64,000 nt of DNA from Solirubrobacter soli DSM 22325 (GTDB lineage Bacteria; Actinomycetota; Thermoleophilia; Solirubrobacterales; Solirubrobacteraceae): positions 62,001-126,000 of the forward strand of contig NZ_KE384072.1 in NCBI RefSeq assembly GCF_000423665.1, read 5' to 3'. This document shows, one piece after another, positions 1 to 8,112 of the stretch. Both the position numbers and the translations under genes were made by a program. Below the pieces are notes generated by a model. It was given only the letters and a program-made list of their open reading frames with translations. It was not told the origin of the DNA and made no database searches. Positions within the stretch are counted from its first letter, which is position 1. Each line of letters begins with the position of its first letter.

Positions 1-77
1 ACAGGGACTGCCACACCGGGTTCATCCGTCCCTTCCGCACAGGCGCCTTCACCGGGGGTGACTTCCGCCGTTGAGCG
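1..77. other. Window edge, cut gene of uncertain strand
   Basis: Two readings are possible and neither can be settled from 77 bases. On the plus strand a frame ends at a TGA at 72-74 and reads as a C-terminus containing CHTGFIRPFRTG, which would make it convergent with the 2Fe-2S gene. On the minus strand an ATG at 25 is preceded by GGAAGGGA and would begin another gene of the permease/GMC operon, for example a missing hydroxylase subunit. Both frames have high third-position GC. Confidence 0.25.
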
Positions 78-539
78 TCAGGCGCCGTCAGGGTGGTCGG
101 CCGCCCAGCGGACCGACCGCACGATCATCGCGTAGCCCGTGCAGCGGCAGATCTGGCCGGAGATCGCGGTGCGGATCTCGTCGTCGGTCGGGTTCGGGTT
201 GCGGTCCAGCAGCGCACGCGCGGTGAGCAGCATCCCGCTCGTGCAGAACCCGCATTGCAGGCCGTGCTCCTCGTGGAAGCCCTGTTGGACGGGATCGAGG
301 ACGCCGTCGCGCTCCAACCCCTCGACGGTCGTGATCTCGTAGCGCTCGGCGGTGGCCGTCAGCACCGTGCAGGACTTCACCGGCTCGCCGTCCATCAGCA
401 CCACGCAGGTCCCGCAGTTGGAGGTGTCGCAGCCCCAGTGCGTGCCGGTCAGTCCGAGCTCGTCGCGCAGGAAGTGCACGAGCAGCAGCCGCGGCTCGAC
501 CTCGCGCGTGTACTCGACCCCGTTGACCGACAGCGTCAC
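78..539 (-). CDS. (2Fe-2S)-binding protein, CoxS/XdhC-type small subunit
   Basis: This is the two-cluster iron-sulfur subunit typical of molybdenum hydroxylases, which passes electrons from a Mo active site to FAD or a quinone. From the GTG at 539 it is 153 aa. A plant-type 2Fe-2S domain has Cys37, Cys42, Cys45 and Cys57. The C-terminal domain has the QCGFC and CRCTG motifs (Cys96, Cys99, Cys131, Cys133). An upstream TTG at 545 is also possible. Longer in-frame extensions run into the preceding gene and are not credible. It follows the GMC oxidoreductase by 16 bp and is probably the last visible gene of that operon. No Mo-binding large subunit is visible in the window, so its partner could be the GMC enzyme or a gene beyond the edge. 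Confidence 0.9.
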   Translation of the reverse strand: MTLSVNGVEYTREVEPRLLLVHFLRDELGLTGTHWGCDTSNCGTCVVLMDGEPVKSCTVLTATAERYEITTVEGLERDGVLDPVQQGFHEEHGLQCGFCTSGMLLTARALLDRNPNPTDDEIRTAISGQICRCTGYAMIVRSVRWAADHPDGA

Positions 540-555
540 CTGCAAGTCGTGGAAG

Positions 556-1941
556 CTAGCGGAGCGAGCGGGCGATCCCGGCGGCGAGCACCGCGACCGG
601 GAGGTTCGGGTTGCCGCGGGTGATCGTCGGCATGATCGAGGCGTCCGCGACGTGGAGGCCGTCGACGCCTCGAACGGCGCCGCTCGAGTCGACCGCTCGC
701 GCGCACGACCCCGCGGGGTGGCAATAGTTGACGACGCGGGCGCGGATGTCGAAGTCGGCCGGCGTGACCCGCTCGCCAAGGAAGGCGGCGAACGGCGCGT
801 GTCGGACCATCCGTTCGAGCAGGTCGCGCGCCTCGGTCAGAACCTGGAGGTCGTGTTCGTCCGAGAGGTAGCGGTGGTCGATCAGCGGGAGCGAGGTGGG
901 ATCGGCGTCGCGCAGCGTCACGCGCCCCTGCGAGCGGGCGCGCATCGCGCCGCCGTAGAGCGAGATCGGCGGCAGGCCGGGGTGACCGGTGTTGGCCCCG
1001 GCGACCAGGAAGACGTGGATGTCGTAGGGCCCGTCGTCGCAGCGGGACGAGCGGGCGCGGCCGACGGTCTGCTCGTCCGGGTGATACGGCGTGCTCGCGA
1101 GCGTCTCGCGGAAGCGTTCGGAGCCCGCGTAGTCGAGCGCGACGCACGGGTGGTCGAGCAGGTTCTCGCCCACCGGGAGGTCGGCGACGACGTCGATCCC
1201 GAGCGTGTGGAGGTCGTCCGCCGGACCGATCCCGGAACGCAGCAGGAGCGCGGGCGACATGTATGCCCCGCCGGCGACGATCACCCGCCGCGCGCGCACG
1301 GTCTCGCCGCCGACGACGACGCCGCGGGCGCGGCCGCCTTCGATCAGCACCCGCTCCACGAGCGTGTCGCCCTGGATCGTGAGCCTGTCGCGTACGCCGT
1401 CCAGGAACGCGAACGCGGCGTTGTAGCGAACGCCGTCGACCACGTTGACCGCCATGGGGCCGATGCCGACGCCCGCGGTCAACTCGTGCAGGTCGTGGGC
1501 GAGCGGCAGGCCCTGCTCGATTCCCGCGTCGACGAATGCGCGCTGGACCGGGGTCAGCTCGTCGAGCGTGAGCGCGCGGACGCGGAAGCGCTCGCGGACG
1601 AGGTCGATCAGCGGCTCGACGTCGGTCAACCCCCACTCCTCCCAATCCGCGTGCGCGCCAACCGCGGCGGTGCAGCCGTTGTGCGCCGAGCAGCCGCCCA
1701 CGATCTTCGCGCGCGGGAGGTCGAGCACGCGGTCGGGGTACGTCGTCTCGCTCGTGTGGCCCCAGTCGTGCGAGGTGGGCACGACGCGGGCGTCGAGCAT
1801 GTCGGCCGGCCAGCTCTGGCTCTGCGGTCCGTAGTCCGGACCCGCCTCGAGCAGCAGGACGTCGGTCCCCTGCTCGGCGAGCAGGCCGGCGACGGTCGCG
1901 CCGCCGGTGCCGGCGCCGACCACGATCGTGTGCGTATCCAT
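556..1941 (-). CDS. GMC family FAD oxidoreductase
   Basis: A glucose-methanol-choline oxidoreductase that oxidises an alcohol or sugar hydroxyl using FAD. The Rossmann motif VGAGTGGATVAG is at residues 8-19, with the FAD-ribose acid in the LLLEAG stretch. The C-terminal half carries NYCHPAGSC with the likely catalytic His408 and the closing DASIMP...GNPN block (Asn444/446). At 461 aa it is somewhat short for the family. It has no signal peptide, so it is cytoplasmic. It lies 9 bp after the DeoR gene and just before a 2Fe-2S protein. This suggests an oxidase-to-dehydrogenase shift, with electrons leaving through the iron-sulfur protein. The substrate is unknown. Confidence 0.92.
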   Translation of the reverse strand: MDTHTIVVGAGTGGATVAGLLAEQGTDVLLLEAGPDYGPQSQSWPADMLDARVVPTSHDWGHTSETTYPDRVLDLPRAKIVGGCSAHNGCTAAVGAHADWEEWGLTDVEPLIDLVRERFRVRALTLDELTPVQRAFVDAGIEQGLPLAHDLHELTAGVGIGPMAVNVVDGVRYNAAFAFLDGVRDRLTIQGDTLVERVLIEGGRARGVVVGGETVRARRVIVAGGAYMSPALLLRSGIGPADDLHTLGIDVVADLPVGENLLDHPCVALDYAGSERFRETLASTPYHPDEQTVGRARSSRCDDGPYDIHVFLVAGANTGHPGLPPISLYGGAMRARSQGRVTLRDADPTSLPLIDHRYLSDEHDLQVLTEARDLLERMVRHAPFAAFLGERVTPADFDIRARVVNYCHPAGSCARAVDSSGAVRGVDGLHVADASIMPTITRGNPNLPVAVLAAGIARSLR

Positions 1942-1950
1942 GAAGTCCTC

Positions 1951-2712
1951 TCAGGCGACGACGACTTCGACGCCCGCGGCGCGGAAGTCGTCGAGCAGGC
2001 CCTGCGGCGCGGCGTCGTCGGTGACGAGCACGTCGAGCTCGTCGATCGTGCAGACGCGGGCGAAGGCCGTGCGGTTGAGCTTGGTGGCGTCGGCGACCGC
2101 GATGCGGCGCCGCGAGCTGGCGAACGCGGCGCGCTTGACCGCGGCGTCGTCGAGGTTGTACTCGGTCACGCCGCCCGCGACGTCCACGCCGCCGACGGTC
2201 AGCACGACCGTGTCGAAGTAGAGGTCGGCGAACGGCTTCTCCGCCAGCGCGCCGATCAGCGAGCGCTCGCCGGGGCGGATGATCCCGCCGCCGATCATCG
2301 TCGTCAGCCCGGGCTCGTCGGCGAGCACGGCAGCGATGTGGAGGCTGAGCGCGAACACGCGCAGGTTGCGCCGCCCCTGCAGGGCGCGGGCGACCGCGAG
2401 CGTCGTCGTCCCGGCGTCGAGCACCACGGTCTCCCCCTCGTGCAGCAGCCGGGCCGCGGCGGCGCCGATGCGCTCCTTGGCGTCCAACTGGCGCGCCGCG
2501 CGCAGGGCGAACGGGGGCTCGTAGGCCTGCGATTGCGCGGTGACGGCGCCACCGTGCACGCGGCTGAGCGCGCCCGCCTGCTCGAGCGTCTCGAGGTCGC
2601 GGCGGATCGTCATCTCCGACACGCCGAAGCGGGTGGAGAGCTCGGAGACCAGCACTTTGCCGTCCGCTTCGAGCAGGTCGACGATCTGGAGGTGGCGCTC
2701 AGGCGCGGTCAC
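1951..2712 (-). CDS. DeoR/GlpR family transcriptional regulator
   Basis: A 253-aa sugar-phosphate-responsive repressor. The N-terminal winged helix-turn-helix covers residues 5-57, with the family signature VSEMTIRRDLETLEQAG. The DeoRC sensor domain follows (about 75-235), with the phosphate-binding stretch DAGTTTLAVARAL. Its GTG start overlaps the TGA of the permease gene (GTGA), so the two are translationally coupled. Because the divergent arm encodes a SIS protein and a ROK kinase, a phosphorylated sugar or amino sugar is the likely inducer. The palindromes at 4173-4191 and 4268-4292 are candidate operators. Confidence 0.93.
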   Translation of the reverse strand: MTAPERHLQIVDLLEADGKVLVSELSTRFGVSEMTIRRDLETLEQAGALSRVHGGAVTAQSQAYEPPFALRAARQLDAKERIGAAAARLLHEGETVVLDAGTTTLAVARALQGRRNLRVFALSLHIAAVLADEPGLTTMIGGGIIRPGERSLIGALAEKPFADLYFDTVVLTVGGVDVAGGVTEYNLDDAAVKRAAFASSRRRIAVADATKLNRTAFARVCTIDELDVLVTDDAAPQGLLDDFRAAGVEVVVA

Positions 2713-4151
2713 GCGTGGGCGAGGTCCGGTTCGGGCGTGGGCACGGGCGCACCATCATCCTCGACCATGATCTCGCGCGACATCGTGCGCCACCCGTCGT
2801 TGCCGGAGCGGCGCAGCGCGAGCAGGGTCACGAGGCCGAAGACGAGCCACAGACCCGCGACGATCGGCGCGTAGCGGACCGGCGCCGCGGGGAGCGGATT
2901 GAGCGACTTGTACGCGACCCAGAAGAGCGAGATTGTCGAGACCGCCGGGAAGACGACGTGCAGGAGCGGGCTGAAGTCCTGCCGGCCGCGGAAGAACCGC
3001 ACGACGCCGACGTTGCCGAGGAAGTACACGAGCACGTAGATCAGGGTGCCGACCAGGCCCATGACGAAGAACGATTGATCAGGGCCGACCCAGGCCCCGA
3101 CGCCGAGGCACACGGCGAGCGCGAGCGCCGTCTGGGCGAGCACGGCGTTGGCGGGCGTGCGGTAGACCGGGTGGATGTGGTCCAGCGCGCGCGGGAAGGC
3201 GCCCGAGCGGGCCATCGCGTACCAGTTGCGCGTCGAGTCGGTCGTGCAGGCGATGCACACCGCGATGCCGGAGTTCAGCAGCGCGAGCAGGACGAGGATC
3301 CAGGCGCCGCCCCAGAGCCGGTGGGCGACGACGAAGGCCGGGTTCTCGGACGAGGCCGCGAGCGTGTCGAGGTGGTCCACGCCCCAGCCGACCTGCAGCC
3401 CCCACGCGCAGGAGACGTAGAAGACACCGAGGACGACGACCGAGCCGATCAGGGCGCGCGGGATCGCGCGGCGCGGGTCGCGGGTCTCCTCCGCCACGGC
3501 GGCGGCGGACTCCCACCCGGTGAAGGCGAAGATGCTGAACACGACGGCGAGGTAGAACCCGTTGAGGCTGGATGAGTTGGCCGGGTTGAAGCCGGCGAGC
3601 GTCATCCCGCCCTCGCCGGGCGAGAGCAGCCCCGAGACCGCGAGCGCGAGGATGATCGCCATCTCGATCAGCGAGAAGATCATCAGCGCGCGGCCGGAGA
3701 TGCGGATGCCGCGGTAGCCGACGAACGCGACGACCGCGAGGATCGCGACCGCGAAGACGGGCCAGGGGATGTTCACGCCGTACTGGTCGTCGAGCTCGCC
3801 GTGCAGGACGAAGCCCGTGTAGGCGGCGAGCGCGCCGGGGATCGCGGCGACGAACCAGCTGTAGAGCCAGCCGACCATGAACCCGGCCTCAGGGCCGACG
3901 GTGCTCGAGACGTACGTGTAGAAGCCGCCGGCGGACGGGAGGTGCTTGGCGAGCTGGCCCAGCGCGATGGCGCTCACGACCGCGATCAGGAACGCCACCA
4001 GGTAGGTCGACGGCGCGCCGAGGCCGGCGAGGTCGGTGTTGAACGCGATCGTCGCCAGGATGCCGACCGCCGGAGCGATCTGGGCGACGCTCTGCATCAG
4101 GACGGTGGGCAGACCCAGCGCTCCGCGCTCGAGTCCGGTGTGAGATGACAC
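2709..4151 (-). CDS. APC family amino acid/polyamine permease
   Basis: A 480-aa integral membrane transporter of the amino acid-polyamine-organocation superfamily with about twelve hydrophobic helices. The first begins at LPTVLMQSVAQIAPAVG (residue 14), and the typical G-rich helix 1 and FTGWESAAAVAEE helix 6 are visible. The start is a GTG at 4151 with a clear GAGAGGAG ribosome site. It heads the DeoR/GMC/2Fe-2S operon and probably imports the amine or amino-sugar conjugate that the locus degrades. The exact substrate cannot be read from the sequence. Confidence 0.93.
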   Translation of the reverse strand: MSSHTGLERGALGLPTVLMQSVAQIAPAVGILATIAFNTDLAGLGAPSTYLVAFLIAVVSAIALGQLAKHLPSAGGFYTYVSSTVGPEAGFMVGWLYSWFVAAIPGALAAYTGFVLHGELDDQYGVNIPWPVFAVAILAVVAFVGYRGIRISGRALMIFSLIEMAIILALAVSGLLSPGEGGMTLAGFNPANSSSLNGFYLAVVFSIFAFTGWESAAAVAEETRDPRRAIPRALIGSVVVLGVFYVSCAWGLQVGWGVDHLDTLAASSENPAFVVAHRLWGGAWILVLLALLNSGIAVCIACTTDSTRNWYAMARSGAFPRALDHIHPVYRTPANAVLAQTALALAVCLGVGAWVGPDQSFFVMGLVGTLIYVLVYFLGNVGVVRFFRGRQDFSPLLHVVFPAVSTISLFWVAYKSLNPLPAAPVRYAPIVAGLWLVFGLVTLLALRRSGNDGWRTMSREIMVEDDGAPVPTPEPDLAHA

Positions 4152-4172
4152 GACGGCTCCTCTCTCGTCAAA

Positions 4173-4191
4173 CGCACATCACTGCTGTGCG
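4173..4191. promoter_or_regulatory. Inverted repeat upstream of the APC permease gene
   Basis: CGCACA-N7-TGTGCG lies 22-40 bp upstream of the permease start, where a repressor would block that transcript. It is a candidate site for the DeoR-family regulator of the operon. Its sequence differs from the palindrome at 4268-4292. Confidence 0.4.
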
Positions 4192-4267
4192 ATCTAACAG
4201 TATCCATGTTTGAGCGAGCGTGTCAAGTCCTTGCTCGTCGCCGTTTCGTTGCCGGGGGTTGCGTTCG

Positions 4268-4292
4268 ATTCGAACATGTGTCATGTTCGAAT
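4268..4292. promoter_or_regulatory. Perfect 25-bp operator-like palindrome at the SIS gene start
   Basis: Two perfect 11-bp arms (ATTCGAACATG and CATGTTCGAAT) flank the 3-bp centre TGT. The palindrome ends 2 bp before the chosen ATG at 4295 and leaves no room for a ribosome site. Transcription may therefore start at or very near the ATG (leaderless), with the operator covering the promoter. Confidence 0.65.
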
Positions 4293-4294
4293 GC

Positions 4295-5281
4295 ATGTCC
4301 CCGTACTTGAATGACATCCTCGACCAGCCCCGAGCCCTGGCCGCGTTCACCTCTCAGGCGGCCGCCGAGATCGCGCCGGTGGCGGCGCTCGGCCGCGGCG
4401 AGCGCGTCGTCCTGACGGGGATGGGCGCGTCGCTGGCGGCGCTGCGGCCGGCGTGGATGACCCTCGTCGCGGCCGGCGTTCCCGCGTGGTTGATCGAGAC
4501 GGCCGAGCTGCTCAACGACGCGCCGGGGCTGCTGGAGGGCGACGTGTCGGTCGTCGCCGCGTCGCAGTCGGGGCGCAGCGTGGAGGCGGTGGCGTTGGTG
4601 GACGCGGCGCCGGGTCGGCTCATCGCGCTGACCAACGATGCGCTGTCGCCGCTGGCGGGCGGCGCGGACGTGACGGTCGAGATCCATGCCGGCGTCGAAC
4701 ATGCCGTCAGTACCCGGAGCTACGTGAACACGCTTGCCGCGGCACAGCTCGTGGGCGATGCGCTGGCGGGGGTGCGGGTGACGCGGCCGTACGAGGCCGT
4801 GGCCGACGCGCTGGCGGGGTATCTCGCGTCCTGGGAGGACCGCGTGGCGGCGTTGAAGTCCTCGGTCGGCGTTCCCGAGCGGCTGTACCTGCTGGCGCGC
4901 GGCGCCTCGCTGGCCGCGGCGTCCTGTGGTGCGCTGATCGCGAAGGAGGCGGCCAAGCGGCCGGTCGAGGCGATGAGCGTTCCACAGTTCCGCCACGGTC
5001 CGCTCGAGCTCGCCGACGAGCGGCTGACCGCGATCGTGCTGGCCGGGACCGGCCCCGATCGCGAGCGCAACCGGCGCCTGTACGAGGACCTCGAACGGCT
5101 CGGCGCCGCGGGGCTGTGGGCGGACGCGGACGGCGATCTGCCGCTGGCCGACGTGCCCGCGGATGGCCTGCCGATGGCCGAGATCGTGCTGCTGCAGCTG
5201 CTGACGGTCGCCCTGGCGGAGCTGACCGGCGTGCCCGCGGGCGAGTTCCGCCACCTCGAGAAGGTCACGACCGTCGAGTGA
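4295..5281 (+). CDS. SIS domain protein (sugar-phosphate isomerase/deaminase type)
   Basis: A 328-aa double-SIS protein related to the isomerase half of glucosamine-6-phosphate synthase and to AgaS/FrlB-type deglycases. The first SIS domain is around residues 30-150 (TGMGASLAAL, AASQSGRS). The second is around 190-310 (LARGASLAAA, FRHGPLELAD, with HGP placed as in GlmS-type enzymes). There is no glutaminase domain, so it should act catabolically on an amino-sugar or fructosamine phosphate. The ATG at 4295 is chosen because upstream sequence is an operator and the family N-terminus begins here. An ATG at 4283 lies inside the palindrome. Its last codon overlaps the GTG of the ROK kinase gene. 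Confidence 0.88.
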   Translation: MSPYLNDILDQPRALAAFTSQAAAEIAPVAALGRGERVVLTGMGASLAALRPAWMTLVAAGVPAWLIETAELLNDAPGLLEGDVSVVAASQSGRSVEAVALVDAAPGRLIALTNDALSPLAGGADVTVEIHAGVEHAVSTRSYVNTLAAAQLVGDALAGVRVTRPYEAVADALAGYLASWEDRVAALKSSVGVPERLYLLARGASLAAASCGALIAKEAAKRPVEAMSVPQFRHGPLELADERLTAIVLAGTGPDRERNRRLYEDLERLGAAGLWADADGDLPLADVPADGLPMAEIVLLQLLTVALAELTGVPAGEFRHLEKVTTVE

Positions 5282-6132
5282 CCGTCGTCGCCCTCGACAT
5301 CGGTGGGACGAACATCCGCGCCGCGCGGGTCGATGCGGACGGGACGATCCTGGCACGGCGCGTGGCGCCGACCACGCGCGAGCCGGCGCTGGACGCACTG
5401 GTGGCGGAGCTTGCCGACGAGCAGGTTGCGGCGATCGGCGTCGGCGTCACCGGGCCGGTCGTGGACGGCGTCGTTGAGAACCCGCACACGCTCCCGGGCT
5501 GGGAGGGGCTCGACCTGCGGGCCGCTCTGCGCTCGTTCGGCGTCCCGGTCGTCGTCGACAACGACGCGAACGCCGCCGCGTTGGGCGAGTGGTGGCTGGG
5601 CGGGCGCGCTTCGCGGCTGGCGATGGTCACGTTCGGCACCGGGATCGGCGTCGGATCGGTGGTGGACGGCGTCGTCCAACGCGGCCCGGCCGGTGTGCAC
5701 GGCGAGGCGGGCCACATGGTCCTCGACCCCGCCGGGCCGCCGTGTTACTGCGGCGCGCGCGGCTGCTGGGAGCAGCTCGCGGCGGGTCCCGCGCTGCCGC
5801 GGCTGGCGGCGTCGGCCGGGCTCGATGTCGCCACCGGCGCCGAGCTCACCGCGCTCGCCCGTGCCGGCGACCCGCGTGCGTTGGAAGCCTTCGCCGAGTT
5901 GGGCCGCTGGATCGGCCTCGGTCTGCTCAACCTGACCGCGGTCTTCGCGCCGGACGTGATCGTGCTGGGCGGCGGGCTCGGCGCCGAGCACGACCTGTTC
6001 GCGGCCTCCATGACCGCCGCGATGGCGAACGCGATGGTCCCGACGGCGAGCGTGCGGGTCCGCCCCGCCGCCCACGGCGACGACGCGGGGCTGCTCGGCG
6101 CCGCCTACGCTGCGCTCGAATGCTCGCTCTGA
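5278..6132 (+). CDS. ROK family sugar kinase
   Basis: A 284-aa ASKHA-fold kinase that would phosphorylate glucose, N-acetylglucosamine or a related hexose. The N-terminal phosphate-1 loop is DIGGTNIRAA. The catalytic Asp lies in VVDNDANAAALGE. The ATP loop is FGTGIGVG, and the ROK zinc signature CYCGARGCWEQ is intact. The GTG start overlaps the TGA of the SIS gene, so the pair is coupled. A kinase followed by a SIS isomerase/deaminase is a standard route for turning an imported amino sugar into a glycolytic phosphate. Confidence 0.92.
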   Translation: MTVVALDIGGTNIRAARVDADGTILARRVAPTTREPALDALVAELADEQVAAIGVGVTGPVVDGVVENPHTLPGWEGLDLRAALRSFGVPVVVDNDANAAALGEWWLGGRASRLAMVTFGTGIGVGSVVDGVVQRGPAGVHGEAGHMVLDPAGPPCYCGARGCWEQLAAGPALPRLAASAGLDVATGAELTALARAGDPRALEAFAELGRWIGLGLLNLTAVFAPDVIVLGGGLGAEHDLFAASMTAAMANAMVPTASVRVRPAAHGDDAGLLGAAYAALECSL

Positions 6133-6935
6133 CGACGATCGCGACGCCACCGTACGTCGAGCTGCGCGAGGTTCCCGACCCGGTGCCGCTCGCCGGTGAG
6201 GTGCTCGTGCGGGTGCGGGCGGTCTCGCTCAACCGCGGCGAGGTGCTCGATCTGCCGGGCAAGCCGCCGGGAACCGTGGCGGGGTGGGATCTCGCCGGGG
6301 TGACCGAGGACGGGACGCGGGTCGTCGGGTTGCTGCGCTCAGGTGCGTGGGCGCAGTTGGCGGCGGTCCCGCGCGCGATGCTCGCTTCGATTCCCGACGG
6401 AGTCAGCGACGCCCAAGCCGCCGCGCTGCCGACGGCGGGGCTGACCGCGCTGCGCTCGCTCGAGCTCGGCGGGCTCCTGCTGGGGCGGCGGGTGCTGGTG
6501 ACGGGCGCGACCGGCGGCGTCGGGCGCTTCGCGGTCCAGCTCGCTCGGGCCAGCGGCGCGCGCGTCACCGCGCTGGTCCGGGGAGAGCCGATCGAGGGCG
6601 ACTTCGACCTCGTCGTCGACGCGGTCGGCGGCGCGACGTTCGGCAGCGCGATCGAGCACCTCGCGCCGCGAGGGCTGCTGGTCAACCTCGCGACGCCCGA
6701 GGATGAGCCGGACGTCACGTTCACCGCGGCGCGCTTCGACCGCTCCTTCGGCGCGCGGATCTACACGCTGAACCTGGTCGACGAGCTCGCCGGCCACGCG
6801 ACGCGCGACCTCGAGCGGCTGCTTGCGCTGGTCGCGGACGGACGGCTCGACCCGCGGATCGACCACGAGTCCTCATGGCGCGATTTCGCGGCGGCACTCG
6901 CGCGTCGGGGCAAGGTCGTGATACACGTCGCGTGA
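6120..6935 (+). CDS. Quinone oxidoreductase-like medium-chain dehydrogenase
   Basis: A 271-aa MDR-superfamily NADPH oxidoreductase, shorter than the usual 310-340 aa. The GroES-like N-terminal domain runs to about residue 110 and lacks the zinc ligands, as in the quinone reductase branch. The nucleotide fold has VTGATGGVGRFAVQLA at about residues 127-142. The ATG at 6120 overlaps the end of the ROK gene by 13 bp. Its role in the locus is unclear. Confidence 0.88.
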   Translation: MLALTTIATPPYVELREVPDPVPLAGEVLVRVRAVSLNRGEVLDLPGKPPGTVAGWDLAGVTEDGTRVVGLLRSGAWAQLAAVPRAMLASIPDGVSDAQAAALPTAGLTALRSLELGGLLLGRRVLVTGATGGVGRFAVQLARASGARVTALVRGEPIEGDFDLVVDAVGGATFGSAIEHLAPRGLLVNLATPEDEPDVTFTAARFDRSFGARIYTLNLVDELAGHATRDLERLLALVADGRLDPRIDHESSWRDFAAALARRGKVVIHVA

Positions 6936-7522
6936 TGCGGGTGTTCGCCGCCGGGTCGCTGCGCCCCGCCTTCGAAGGCCTCGAGGCCGAGTTCGTGTTC
7001 GACAACGCGCGCGAGCTGGCGGCGCGGATCGAGGCCGGCGAGCCCGCGGACGTGTTCTGCTCGGCCAGCCCGGCCCACCCGCGTCGGCTCCACGAGCTGG
7101 GCCTCGTGCGCGAGCCGGTCGCGTTCGCGTCCAACCGCCTGGTGATCGCGGTGCGCCACGAGGTCGGCGTGTTCGACCTCGACACCGCGCGGTTCGCGAT
7201 CGAGGTCGAGGGCGTCCCGCTCGGCGACTACACCCGCGAGCTCTTCAAGACGGTCCCGGTCCTGCCGGAGCAGATCGCGTTCCAGGAGACGGTCGTCGAC
7301 GCCGTCGCCGAGCGGGTGCTCAACGGCGACGCCGACGCGGGCATCCTCTACGCCACCGACGTCGACTTCCGCCCCCGGCTGCGGGCGATCGAGGTGCAGC
7401 CGGCCGTCCGCGCCGTGTACGTCGCGGCCGTCGCCTCCGAGCATCCGGAGGCGCAGCCGTTCGTGGACAGCCTGCTCGGCCACCCGGCGTTGCGTCGGGC
7501 GGGGTTCGACCTCCCCTCCTAG
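6935..7522 (+). CDS. ModA-like substrate-binding protein without signal peptide
   Basis: A 195-aa protein matching the periplasmic molybdate-binding family (PBP type II). FAAGSLRPAFEGL, EAGEPADVFCSASP and a late NGDADAGILYATDV correspond to the ligand-binding strands and hinge. The start codon (TGATG overlap with the previous gene) is directly followed by the mature-domain sequence. There is no signal peptide or lipobox, and no ModB/ModC is adjacent. It is therefore either a cytoplasmic oxyanion sensor or store, or a truncated binding protein. The 2Fe-2S protein of a Mo-hydroxylase kind at the window start gives a weak link to molybdenum. Confidence 0.75.
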   Translation: MRVFAAGSLRPAFEGLEAEFVFDNARELAARIEAGEPADVFCSASPAHPRRLHELGLVREPVAFASNRLVIAVRHEVGVFDLDTARFAIEVEGVPLGDYTRELFKTVPVLPEQIAFQETVVDAVAERVLNGDADAGILYATDVDFRPRLRAIEVQPAVRAVYVAAVASEHPEAQPFVDSLLGHPALRRAGFDLPS

Positions 7523-7687
7523 GAGCCCGTCGAAGCATTCCGGTGCGCCCGGTGCGGCACATCCGCGGCGTCTCGCGCCAACCACGCTGCTCACGGCCCA
7601 AAGGGCCGCATCGCGAGCGCGGCCGGCCCGAGCCACTGGCGGCTGCACCACCCCGATCGGACCGACCATGCTTCGACGAACTCCTAG
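7519..7687. repeat. 169-bp unit with 20-bp inverted ends between convergent genes
   Basis: The ends 7519-7538 and 7668-7687 are inverted copies matching at 18 of 20 positions (both read CTAGGAG..CGTCGAAGCAT). They contain the stop codons of both flanking convergent genes. The interior is about 129 bp of GC-rich sequence with a small GGCCCAAAGGGCC-like palindrome and no reading frame I would support. It looks like a MITE-type element or a bidirectional terminator. No target-site duplication is evident. Confidence 0.5.
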
Positions 7688-8103
7688 CGCACGATCAGCA
7701 GGCTCGTCTGGGCGTGGTGGGTGAGCTTGGACGCGACGCTGCCCACCATCGCGCGGTTGTGGCCCGGCGTTCCACCGGCCCCGATCACGATCAGGCCGGC
7801 GTTCTGTTCGCCCGCGACGTCGAGGATCGTGTTCGCGGGGTCGCCTTCGCGCACGTGCTTCTCGATCGCGAAGCCGGCGCCGTCGAAGCGGTGCTCGTCG
7901 CGCGAGACGATGTCGTGCGCGACGCCGCGCAGGTCGACCGGATCCACCTTGGCCGCCAGACCCAGCCGCTCGAGCGGCGAGCGGCCTGGGTAGGCGCAGA
8001 CGAGGTGCACGGTCGCGCCGGTGCCCTCCAGCAACTCGACGACCTTCTGAATGGCGGCCTCGGAACCCGGCGAGCCGTCCGTCCCAACGACGATCGCGTT
8101 CAT
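7684..8103 (-). CDS. Universal stress protein (UspA family)
   Basis: A single-domain 139-aa Usp protein. It begins with the beta-strand and ATP-binding Asp of VVGTDGSPGSEAAI, and ends with the nucleotide-binding GAGGTPGHNRAMVGSVASKL, the G2xG9xGS/T type motif of ATP-binding Usp proteins. It is likely cytoplasmic. Its stop codon lies inside the inverted end of the repeat at 7519-7687. No operon partner shares its strand closely except the regulator gene ending 9 bp upstream. Confidence 0.92.
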   Translation of the reverse strand: MNAIVVGTDGSPGSEAAIQKVVELLEGTGATVHLVCAYPGRSPLERLGLAAKVDPVDLRGVAHDIVSRDEHRFDGAGFAIEKHVREGDPANTILDVAGEQNAGLIVIGAGGTPGHNRAMVGSVASKLTHHAQTSLLIVR

Positions 8104-8112
8104 GCGCCGACT

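Noticed and set aside
352..2874. 840-aa plus-strand open frame
   Set aside because: It runs antisense to the GMC, DeoR and permease genes, which are clearly real. Its Arg/Ala/Asp-rich composition is the usual high-GC shadow.
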